Below, piece by piece: positions 1-4,866 of a DNA stretch of 5,420 bases. The DNA comes from Pedobacter sp. (lineage in GTDB: Bacteria > Bacteroidota > Bacteroidia > Sphingobacteriales > Sphingobacteriaceae). A model generated the notes under the pieces. That model was not told the origin of the DNA, did no database searches, and was given only the letters and a program-made list of their open reading frames with translations. The first letter of the stretch is position 1; every line of letters begins with the position of its first letter. The position numbers and the translations under genes were made by a program. Location of the stretch: assembly GCA_004295885.1 (NCBI GenBank), contig SEDG01000244.1, positions 1-5,420 on the forward strand, in the 5' to 3' direction.

Positions 1-124
1 TAAGGTAATCGATAATGTCTTTTGGGTGTACATTATCCAATCCCGTAGCAATAATTTGCAAAGGGTCTGTTACGGCAATGCCGATGCGTTTAGTGCCATA
101 ATCAAAAGCAAGGATACGTGCCAT
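1..124 (-). CDS. ruvX: RuvX/YqgF-family putative Holliday junction resolvase / pre-16S rRNA nuclease (5' part only)
   Basis: Only the first 41 codons are in the window; the rest lies beyond the left edge. The protein begins MARILAFDYGTKRIGIAVTD, the hallmark first strand and loop of the YqgF RNase H-like fold. Asp8, in the FDYGTKRIG motif, is the conserved first metal-binding acidic residue of the family. The next residues (DPLQIIATGLDNV, then a stretch near HPKDIIDYL) also follow the usual family pattern, where the region after TDP covers the second strand and leads to the first helix. Family members are cytoplasmic, about 135-150 residues long, and are linked to trimming of the 16S rRNA 5' end; a Holliday junction resolvase role has also been proposed. 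The ATG at 122-124 is the natural start because the family motif begins directly after it. A TATCTTTG -7-like box lies just 6 bp upstream, so the mRNA may be nearly leaderless. The gene is divergent from the outer-membrane protein gene to its right. Confidence 0.93.
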   Translation of the reverse strand, partial: MARILAFDYGTKRIGIAVTDPLQIIATGLDNVHPKDIIDYL

Positions 125-130
125 AGCTGC

Positions 131-138
131 CAAAGATA
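131..138 (-). promoter_or_regulatory. Candidate Bacteroidota -7 box for ruvX
   Basis: Read on the minus strand this is TATCTTTG, an exact match to the Bacteroidota TAnnTTTG -7 consensus. It ends 6 bp before the ruvX start codon, which would put transcription initiation at or within a few bases of the ATG. I found no convincing TTG -33 element at the usual 17-23 bp spacing, so this is a motif match only. Confidence 0.4.
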
Positions 139-310
139 AGACTTTTAACGAAACTGGATTTTAATGTTCGAAGGTAAAGGTAATGAGAAGTGGCTACACC
201 TATTAGGGTATTATTTACTCGGTTTGTTTTTTAAAAGGAGCTTAAAAGCAGTTTAAACAGTGGTTTTTTCTAGGCAGCAATTTTGATTTCATTAAAGCTC
301 ATCGACTTTT

Positions 311-1039
311 ATGAAAAGAATATTTAACTTAATTGTGCTCGCTTTTATAGTGTCAGCTAATTGCCTTGCCCAAAATCGAAGTAGATGGTTTGGATATGGA
401 GATGAAAGAAATATTGTTAAAATAGAATTAGCTTCATTACTAACAAATACAGTTTCGTTTCAATACGAAAGAGAATTAGCATCAAATAGCTCAATTACAG
501 TTTCTATGGGGATAATGACCAAAGGGAAAATGCCATTTGCCTCTTACTTAGAAAACAAGTTTGCTCAAGCCGCCAATTTAATAGTCGGTAAATATTCAAT
601 GATGTCAGGATATAGATTTTACTTCAGTGGAGAAGCTTTTCGCGGATTTTATGTTTCACCATTTTTAAAAGTCGCTGGCAGCTCTATTGCAATAGATTAC
701 AAGTTTAATGTAGCAGATGAAGTTAAAACGATACCGCTTAGTGGCAACATAATTGGTATTACAGGAGGCATCTTAGTGGGTGCTCAATTCAGCTTAGGAA
801 ATAGATTTAATCTGGATTTAGAAATTTTTGGGCCGCATTACGGTTTTTCTACTGGACAATTGATCGGACCTCTGGCGTTAGATGTGACAGAGAAAGGATT
901 TTTAGAAAAGGATTTAGCAAATTTAGATTTGCCTATTATCAAAACTAGGAGCATTGTAACAAGTAATGGAGCATCCATAAAACTTAGTGGTCCTTGGCTC
1001 GGCGTTAGATCAAATGTTGGTATTGGCTATAAATTCTAA
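311..1039 (+). CDS. DUF3575-like outer-membrane beta-barrel protein
   Basis: This 242-residue protein starts with a Sec signal peptide (MKR, a hydrophobic core around residues 4-17, likely cleavage after CLA at about residue 20). The mature part has alternating hydrophobic/polar strands and ends in a terminal aromatic, GIGYKF, as expected for a barrel inserted by the BAM complex. Several segments match what I recall of Bacteroidota DUF3575 proteins: an early VKIELASLL...VSFQYEREL segment, GIMTKGKMPF, the GYRFYF...FRGFYVSPFLK stretch, IPLSGNIIGITGGILVGAQF, IFGPHYGFSTG, LANLDLPIIKT and GPWLGVRSNVGIGYKF. Length suits that family. The cellular role is unknown; a small outer-membrane structural or adaptation role is only a guess. 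No enzyme motif is visible. The ATG is chosen because the signal peptide begins there; no Shine-Dalgarno is evident, which is usual for this phylum. It converges on the hypothetical gene to its right with a 4-bp gap and seems to be a single-gene unit. Confidence 0.82.
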   Translation: MKRIFNLIVLAFIVSANCLAQNRSRWFGYGDERNIVKIELASLLTNTVSFQYERELASNSSITVSMGIMTKGKMPFASYLENKFAQAANLIVGKYSMMSGYRFYFSGEAFRGFYVSPFLKVAGSSIAIDYKFNVADEVKTIPLSGNIIGITGGILVGAQFSLGNRFNLDLEIFGPHYGFSTGQLIGPLALDVTEKGFLEKDLANLDLPIIKTRSIVTSNGASIKLSGPWLGVRSNVGIGYKF

Positions 1040-1043
1040 GTAT

Positions 1044-1511
1044 TTAATAATCTTTGTATGTGATTCTCTCCCTTTTAAATTGATGGTCTGGAATCTTTTT
1101 TAGTAAGTTGCTTGTTGGATCAACATAAAATTTACTTGTAATACTGTAGGGTAGCTTCACAACCTTACCCATAAATTTTCCATAAACATTTCCATCTTCG
1201 TCAAAACTTACATTGGCTTTTGGCTCGGCGTACCAAAAGATACAGTCCTTGTACTCATCTAAATATTTGGGCTGTATTCGTTTGATAAATTCAGCGTAAA
1301 CAAAATCGAAATCTTGGTCGATATAATTGTTTAGCCACTTTTTAACCAAGCTGGTATCTAAAAAAGAGTACGATGTTTTAACGCTTTCACGTACCGGTAA
1401 CTCATCAAGCAGGTTTAAGTATGAAACTTTGTCATCAGCATAATCGCCCTTAACTTTATATTTCGATTTTGAACCTGAGGATTTTCTCAATAGCCACTTT
1501 TCTTCTTTCAT
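1044..1511 (-). CDS. Conserved-looking hypothetical protein, 155 aa
   Basis: I cannot name a function. The protein is soluble-looking, with no signal peptide or membrane segment, and is rich in charged and aromatic residues. The N-terminus is basic (KEEKWLLRKSSGSKSKYKVKG). A central helical region follows (SLVKKWLNNYIDQDFDFVYAEFIKRI, about residues 53-79), then a beta-rich part with VSFDEDGNVYGKFMGKVVKLP and KFYVDPTSNLLKKIP (about 101-141). The pattern of a 'W/F-x-x-VY-x-E' helix followed by a late 'FYVDP-x-(T/S)-x-LL' segment reminds me of a widespread family of uncharacterised proteins of about 120-160 residues. This is recollection, not a database hit. The composition and codon use look normal for the window, supporting a real gene. 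Its stop codon lies 4 bp from that of the convergent outer-membrane protein gene. The upstream 345 bp hold no other gene, so it probably has its own promoter, although I found no clean -7 box. Confidence 0.72.
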   Translation of the reverse strand: MKEEKWLLRKSSGSKSKYKVKGDYADDKVSYLNLLDELPVRESVKTSYSFLDTSLVKKWLNNYIDQDFDFVYAEFIKRIQPKYLDEYKDCIFWYAEPKANVSFDEDGNVYGKFMGKVVKLPYSITSKFYVDPTSNLLKKIPDHQFKRERITYKDY

Positions 1512-1640
1512 TATTAGGTTATTTAAATACCTAAGTTCTGATTATAATTTGAGAAAAATTAGTCAAACCCCAAGAAAAACAGAAAGCTATTGAACGGTCT
1601 TGATCACTTGTGGTGGTATCGCATATCAGCGGTTGATTAA

Positions 1641-1684
1641 TCATCCTTCGTTCATCTTACGTTCATCCTTCGTTTATCTTACGT
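1641..1684. repeat. Four-copy 11-bp tandem repeat (two 22-bp double units)
   Basis: Four consecutive 11-mers can be read directly: TCATCCTTCGT, TCATCTTACGT, TCATCCTTCGT, TTATCTTACGT. Units 1 and 3 are identical; units 2 and 4 differ by one base, so the array is also two copies of a 22-bp unit. It abuts the palindrome TGATTAATCA on its left side. It lies 130-173 bp upstream of the leftward hypothetical gene and about 170 bp past the receptor stop. The 11-bp period is close to one helical turn, so equivalent bases would face the same side of the DNA. I associate very similar CATCCTTCG/CATCTTACG arrays with Pedobacter-like genomes, but from memory only. Confidence 0.85.
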
Positions 1685-1824
1685 TGTATTGCCGTTTATA
1701 AACCGCTTGAGAGAAGCCTTATAAAGGTAAGCGAAGCTTAATTAGCGAATGTAATCCAAGTATTTTTCGGATAAAAGAATGCGGAGAACCCATAACGTTA
1801 TCGGTTAGGTTAATTGGATTCAAA

Positions 1825-1852
1825 TTTTCAGTTGAAAACCTCCAACTGAAAA
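1825..1852 (-). terminator. Perfect 10-bp inverted repeat after the receptor stop, probable terminator
   Basis: TTTTCAGTTG (1825-1834) and CAACTGAAAA (1843-1852) are perfect inverted repeats around an 8-base loop. The hairpin begins 4 bp past the TAG stop (1857-1859) of the leftward receptor gene, where a terminator is expected. In the minus-strand transcript the stem is AT-rich at its base and followed by UUUGAAUCC, so the U-tract is weak. Termination or 3'-end protection of the receptor mRNA is the likely role; it could instead be a dispersed palindromic repeat. Confidence 0.6.
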
Positions 1853-1856
1853 CTGA

Positions 1857-4274
1857 CTAACTCCCCGCTCTATTAATTTCATCTCCAGCTCCACCTGTAC
1901 TACGTTTTGCTGCTTTTAATGCTTTACCAAATCTGTAACTAAAACCAACATTTAAAACTTGGCTATCCCTCCATAAAATAAAATACTCGCTAGCATTAGG
2001 AAAATCAGTTACACCTTCCATAGATTGGGTATAGAAAATATCTCTAGCCGTTAGCCTTAAAGTTCCTTTCCCCTTTAAAATCGTTTTCGCTAAACCAGCA
2101 GATAATTGTCCAGTGGGCGATAATAATTCTTGTAAATCGTTACGGTTTTTAGTGGTGTAAAAGCCTGAAATTTCTCCGTTTAAGGTCTTGCTTAACTTAA
2201 ACTGATTGTTCATACTGGTATGCAATTGTTTAACAGACGATTTATAGTTAACGTTTTGGTAACCACTCAATCTTTTGTAATTAAAATTGCTTTGAGCAGT
2301 TAACGACCACCATTTAAATGGAGAGACTTGTGTAGAAACAGAAACGCCTAAATTGTGCATTTGCCCAACGTTTCCTTCTGTATAAACCAAAATATCGTTC
2401 CCTTCAGATAAGAATAATTGTGAAAAATAATTCTTGATATTGCTGTAAGAAACTGCTGTAGTTAGCACTTGTTTAAATGAATGACTTAACTCTAAGTTCC
2501 AAGTATATTGTGGCAAGAAAAACGGATTTCCTCTTTGATAAGTGTATTTGTTAATGATGAAAACAAAAGGATTTAGCTTCTGGTAAGCTGGTCTATCAAT
2601 TCTTCGCCCTGAGGTAAAAGAAAACGAATTCGAAGAATCTGCCTGATAAGAAACATACCCCGATGGAAACAAATTATCATATTTTTTAGAGAACGTACTT
2701 CCAGCTTGTGAAGCATTTCCTAACTGGTTGCCATCATATTGTGTGTTTTCATATCGCAAACCGAATTGATAACTTAAACGATTTATTTTATGTTCGATGC
2801 TGGTGTAAACGGAGTTGATATTTTCTTCATACAAAAAGTGGTTGCTTTTCTTTAAATCAGCCTTCCAATTGGCGCCATCAAATAACTCATAAGCAGCTGT
2901 ATTGTCAGTGTTAATTTTTGATGTTTTTGCACCAGCCTCAAACTTTGCATTTTTTCCAATCTGTAAAGTATAATCAGCCTTTGCTGCAAAAATTTTCAGT
3001 TGAGAAGGAATATCACCCCTAGAACCTTGGTTATAATTTACCGTCCCAGTTCTTATATTCTGAAAATTTTGTTCATTATCTATTCCGTATCTCAGATAAT
3101 CTACATCAAAACCAATATCTTGAGTTTTGTTAATAATGTGCCTTCCATAAACATTTATAGCACCATTTCTCAGCTTAAAATCGCTTCCGCTATAAGTAGT
3201 AATTGCAGAGTCTACTGCGTTTTGAGCATTTAACCAAGTGGCAACCGCATCTCCTTTTCCTCGTCGTTGTACAATGGTTCCAGTAAGTGTTAAACCTAAA
3301 GTTGTTTGTTGCGATGCATAAAAATCAACCCCCGTTTTTAGTGTATTATTATTACCCTTGTTGCCCAGATAAGATGGTTGGTCTAGCCTTGCAGCTACTG
3401 AGCCAGTATTGTCGAAATACTTCCTATCAGCATAAATAGAAGTGAAGCCTTTATTATAATTATAGCTGTAGTTTAAAAAGGTATTAAAAACTCCCTTCCT
3501 ATAATTTAACACCAAAGAGTTATTGCTTTTTAAATATTTTCCTTGTCCAACATTGGTTGATAAATTTCCATTAAAACCTTCCTGCCTGTTTTTTTTAGTC
3601 TTAATGTTGATGATACCTGCATTTCCGCTGGCGTCATATTTAGCCGACGGACTTGTAATTAGCTCAATCTGATTCACTTGAGAAGAACTCATGCTGTTTA
3701 ACAAATTGTTCAGCTCTGCGCCAGAAAGATAGGTTGGTTTATCATCTATCATTACCAAAACACTCGTTTTGCCCTGTAAACTGATGCCTCCATTTCTATC
3801 AACCATTACACCGGGCGATTTCTCTAAAACTTCTAAAACTGTTGTACCTACATTGGTAACGCCAGCATCAACATTAACTACCGTTTTACCCTGTGTTCTT
3901 TGTACAAATGGGCGTTGAGAAGTAACAGCAACTTCGTTTAAGTTTTTGCTGCTGGTTGATAAATTAACCACAATAATATTTGTAGCAGAAGGAATTTGAA
4001 AAGCTTCACTATTTTTAAGGACATACCCCAAAGCATTTATTTTGGCAATATATTTTCCATCAGTTACTTGAAAATCGGCACTGCCTTTATTGCCAGTAAT
4101 GGCTACTTTAACTAAAGCCTGATTATCCGCTTTGCGTAATTCTACAGTTGCGTTTTCAATTGGTTTCTTTTGTTCATCTAAAACAAGAATGCTTATTGGC
4201 TTAGTTTGTGCAAATAAATTATTGCCAATCGCTAAGCAACAAAGCAAGAATAAGAGTTTAAAAATTGGTTTCAT
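1857..4274 (-). CDS. TonB-dependent receptor-like outer-membrane protein (carboxypeptidase-regulatory-like domain, plug, OMP_b-brl_3-type barrel)
   Basis: With the start at ATG 4274 the protein has 805 residues. Residues 1-22 are a clear Sec signal peptide (KPIFKLLFLLCCLAIGNNLFA, cleaved before Gln). Residues about 25-105 form a CarboxypepD_reg-like beta-sandwich (ISILVLDEQKKPIENATVEL ... GYVLKN). Residues about 110-227 are the plug, with LNEVAVT, the TVLEVLEKSPGV stretch, GGISLQGKTSVLVMIDDKP, IELITSPSAKYDASGNAGIINI. The remainder is a large beta-barrel, ending NVGFSYRFGK plus a basic KRSTGGAGDEINR tail typical of this family. The plug and barrel most resemble the outer-membrane beta-barrel family (OMP_b-brl_3) rather than SusC, and no SusD partner is nearby. 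The substrate is unknown. The frame stays open upstream to 4457, but those extra 61 residues are a MarR remnant plus repeat; they would bury the signal peptide, so I choose the inner start. No own promoter is visible between the repeat and the ATG. An AGGCAGG in the repeat, about 10 nt upstream, could serve as a weak ribosome-binding site. Confidence 0.9.
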   Translation of the reverse strand: MKPIFKLLFLLCCLAIGNNLFAQTKPISILVLDEQKKPIENATVELRKADNQALVKVAITGNKGSADFQVTDGKYIAKINALGYVLKNSEAFQIPSATNIIVVNLSTSSKNLNEVAVTSQRPFVQRTQGKTVVNVDAGVTNVGTTVLEVLEKSPGVMVDRNGGISLQGKTSVLVMIDDKPTYLSGAELNNLLNSMSSSQVNQIELITSPSAKYDASGNAGIINIKTKKNRQEGFNGNLSTNVGQGKYLKSNNSLVLNYRKGVFNTFLNYSYNYNKGFTSIYADRKYFDNTGSVAARLDQPSYLGNKGNNNTLKTGVDFYASQQTTLGLTLTGTIVQRRGKGDAVATWLNAQNAVDSAITTYSGSDFKLRNGAINVYGRHIINKTQDIGFDVDYLRYGIDNEQNFQNIRTGTVNYNQGSRGDIPSQLKIFAAKADYTLQIGKNAKFEAGAKTSKINTDNTAAYELFDGANWKADLKKSNHFLYEENINSVYTSIEHKINRLSYQFGLRYENTQYDGNQLGNASQAGSTFSKKYDNLFPSGYVSYQADSSNSFSFTSGRRIDRPAYQKLNPFVFIINKYTYQRGNPFFLPQYTWNLELSHSFKQVLTTAVSYSNIKNYFSQLFLSEGNDILVYTEGNVGQMHNLGVSVSTQVSPFKWWSLTAQSNFNYKRLSGYQNVNYKSSVKQLHTSMNNQFKLSKTLNGEISGFYTTKNRNDLQELLSPTGQLSAGLAKTILKGKGTLRLTARDIFYTQSMEGVTDFPNASEYFILWRDSQVLNVGFSYRFGKALKAAKRSTGGAGDEINRAGS

Positions 4275-4284
4275 ATCATGCATG

Positions 4285-4303
4285 CCTGCCTGCCGCAGGC
4301 TGG
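4285..4303. repeat. GC-rich palindromic repeat at the MarR/receptor junction
   Basis: The sequence CCTGCCTGCCGCAGGCTGG is an imperfect palindrome: CC-T-GCCTG, a CCG loop, then CAGGC-T-GG. It stands out against AT-rich surroundings. It begins exactly where recognisable MarR homology ends and finishes 10 bp before the receptor ATG. Translated in the open frame it supplies the SLRQAG residues between the two proteins. I recall near-identical TGCCTGCCGCAGGCAGG palindromes as very abundant dispersed REP-like elements in Flavobacterium and Pedobacter genomes, which would make this an inserted or recombined copy. Confidence 0.75.
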
Positions 4304-4457
4304 TTTGTTTGGGGTTTTCTGCTACACTTTTTAAAATTAACCATTGGTCGATGGTAATATCATAACCAGCTTTGCGAACATTTCTTTGCGCAAATTGATT
4401 ATAAGTCCTAAAACATTTATCTAAGGTATAAAGCAGCGTGTCGTTTAACTTTTCCAT
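4302..4457 (-). pseudogene. Truncated MarR-family transcriptional regulator (N-terminal remnant)
   Basis: About 52 residues remain, starting MEKLNDTLLYTLDKCFRTYN and ending with ITIDQWLILKSVAENPKQT. This matches the N-terminal dimerisation helix and the helix entering the winged helix-turn-helix of Bacteroidota MarR proteins (the ITxDQWLVLKxIxxNPxxTQQ pattern). Full-length relatives have about 140-150 residues; the recognition helix, wing and C-terminal dimerisation helices are all missing, so DNA binding is lost. There is no stop codon: the frame continues through the palindromic repeat into the receptor, giving an 866-residue open frame. The missing 3' part is not found in another frame downstream, so this is a deletion, not a frameshift. 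The ancestral gene probably repressed its own promoter and possibly the receptor; a MarR-type operator remains just upstream. I cannot exclude that the 5' region still acts as a translated leader. Confidence 0.82.
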
Positions 4458-4467
4458 AATTCTCTAG

Positions 4468-4475
4468 CAAATTTA
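4468..4475 (-). promoter_or_regulatory. Candidate -7 box of the former marR promoter, now probably driving the receptor
   Basis: On the minus strand this reads TAAATTTG, an exact match to TAnnTTTG. It ends 10 bp before the MarR-remnant start codon, giving a very short leader. No TTG lies at ideal -33 spacing. With the spacer before the receptor lost, this is the nearest plausible promoter for the receptor, about 190 bp from its ATG. Confidence 0.45.
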
Positions 4476-4485
4476 TAAATGCCAA

Positions 4486-4505
4486 ATCAATAATTGATAT
4501 ATCAA
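4486..4505. promoter_or_regulatory. MarR-type palindromic operator
   Basis: TTGATATATCAA (4494-4505) is a perfect 12-bp palindrome. A further ATCAA half-site at 4486-4490 pairs with TTGAT at 4494-4498 across three bases, so three alternating half-sites overlap here. It sits 19-30 bp upstream of the -7 box, where a bound dimer would block RNA polymerase. TTGA-type AT-rich palindromes of this size are typical MarR-family sites. Assigning it to this regulator is inference from position. Confidence 0.55.
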
Positions 4506-4563
4506 CTAATATTTTACAAAGAGCGAATTTAGATGTGAGTATTGCGTGTAGCGACCAATTCCG

Positions 4564-4645
4564 TGGTCTGTGGCCCACAGAACACTTTCAAATCCTAAAA
4601 AGCAGCACATTTTCTATAAAACTCGTTGTTGTGTGCCACAGACCA
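4564..4645. repeat. 82-bp inverted-repeat (MITE-like) element
   Basis: The left end TGGTCTGTGGCCCACA (4564-4579) and the right end TGTGTGCCACAGACCA (4630-4645) are inverted repeats matching at 15 of 16 positions. The left arm also contains its own palindrome, TCTGTGG-C-CCACAGA (4567-4581). The roughly 50-bp interior is AT-rich and non-coding. I see no clear target-site duplication. I recall GTGTCACAGACCA-like repeats as common intergenic sequences in Bacteroidota, so a dispersed, non-autonomous repeat is the likely identity; a bidirectional terminator or large hairpin RNA is possible. Confidence 0.65.
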
Positions 4646-4689
4646 TAGCTGTAGGCTTTATTTTACTTAGGTTAACCCAAGTAACTAAA

Positions 4690-4785
4690 CCCGACAGGAG
4701 CGAGCACGAATCCCGATTTTTCTTCGGGAGAGTAAAGCGGATGGCGGGACTTTCGCTTCCGATGGAAAGCCGAACCTCGCTTTTC
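4690..4785 (+). other. GC-rich intergenic element with multibranched RNA folding potential
   Basis: As a plus-strand RNA, 4696-4704 (AGGAGCGAG) pairs with 4776-4784 (CUCGCUUUU) as a 9-bp closing stem, including two G-U pairs that would be lost on the other strand. Inside it lie a perfect 6-bp hairpin, TCCCGA (4711-4716) with TCGGGA (4724-4729), and a second one, GCTTCC-GAT-GGAAAGC (4755-4770, one bulged A). Alternative pairings exist: AAGCG (4735-4739) with CGCTT (4754-4758), and TCCCG with CGGGA at 4745-4749. The opening CCCGACAGGAGCGA and the later GCGGGACTTTCGCTTCCGAT resemble recurrent intergenic sequences I remember from Pedobacter-like genomes. No named RNA family is recognised. It is followed by A9, not a U-tract, so it is not an ordinary plus-strand terminator. 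Confidence 0.5.
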
Positions 4786-4817
4786 AAAAAAAAACATCAA
4801 TTGCATATTCACCATTT

Positions 4818-4852
4818 TCTCAAATCTCATATCTAACATCTCACATCTATTT
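4818..4852. repeat. Five-copy degenerate heptamer repeat (TCTCANA)
   Basis: Five consecutive 7-mers each begin with TCT: TCTCAAA, TCTCATA, TCTAACA, TCTCACA and TCTATTT, with the last one diverged. The array ends 14 bp before the holB start codon and overlaps the space where a -33 element would lie. Its role is unknown; a polymerase-slippage product or upstream promoter element are both possible. Confidence 0.65.
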
Positions 4853-4853
4853 C

Positions 4854-4861
4854 TTATTTTG
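4854..4861 (+). promoter_or_regulatory. Near-consensus -7 box for holB
   Basis: TTATTTTG lies 5 bp before the holB ATG. It deviates from TAnnTTTG at one position (or is the consensus with one base missing). It would give an almost leaderless transcript, as at ruvX. No clear -33 TTG was found. Confidence 0.35.
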
Positions 4862-4866
4862 CACCA

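Larger units (their letters stand above)
1512..1856. other. 345-bp intergenic region between the hypothetical gene and the receptor gene
   Basis: I see no credible coding sequence on either strand. The region must hold the promoter of the leftward hypothetical gene, but no exact TAnnTTTG box is present near its start; the closest is a TAATTTTT-type match on the minus strand near 1553-1560. It also holds a perfect palindrome TGATTAATCA (1634-1643), a four-unit tandem repeat (1641-1684), a small palindrome ATAACGTTAT near 1793-1802, and a hairpin downstream of the receptor gene (1825-1852). The latter two repeats are listed separately. Confidence 0.6.
4458..4866. other. 409-bp intergenic patchwork between the MarR remnant and holB
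   Basis: No convincing gene is present; short open frames here cross inverted repeats and lack family features. From left to right it holds the former marR promoter and operator (4468-4505), an 82-bp inverted-repeat element (4564-4645), a GC-rich foldable element (4690-4785), an A9 run (4786-4794), a heptamer array (4818-4852) and a near-consensus -7 box for holB. The region separates two divergent transcription units. Confidence 0.65.

Noticed and set aside
251..258. GTTTAAAC perfect palindrome upstream of the DUF3575-like gene
   Set aside because: Eight-base AT-rich palindromes arise easily by chance and there is no matching promoter arrangement or second copy.
1641..1684. CRISPR-like array
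   Set aside because: The units are 11 bp and contiguous, without spacers.
3000..3233. Plus-strand open frame of 77 residues within the receptor gene
   Set aside because: It is antisense to the conserved barrel and has no start context or domain signature.
4275..4457. Genuine functional N-terminal domain fused to the receptor
   Set aside because: The MarR part is cut within its DNA-binding fold, and a 61-residue cytoplasmic extension ahead of a signal peptide makes little sense for an outer-membrane protein; a remnant is more likely, though not proven.
4690..4785. Intrinsic terminator for plus-strand transcription
   Set aside because: The structure is followed by nine A residues instead of a T-tract, and no plus-strand gene lies immediately upstream.
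4570..4836. 88-residue open frame on the plus strand upstream of holB
   Set aside because: It consists of inverted-repeat and palindromic DNA plus the heptamer array; the translation has no protein-like character.
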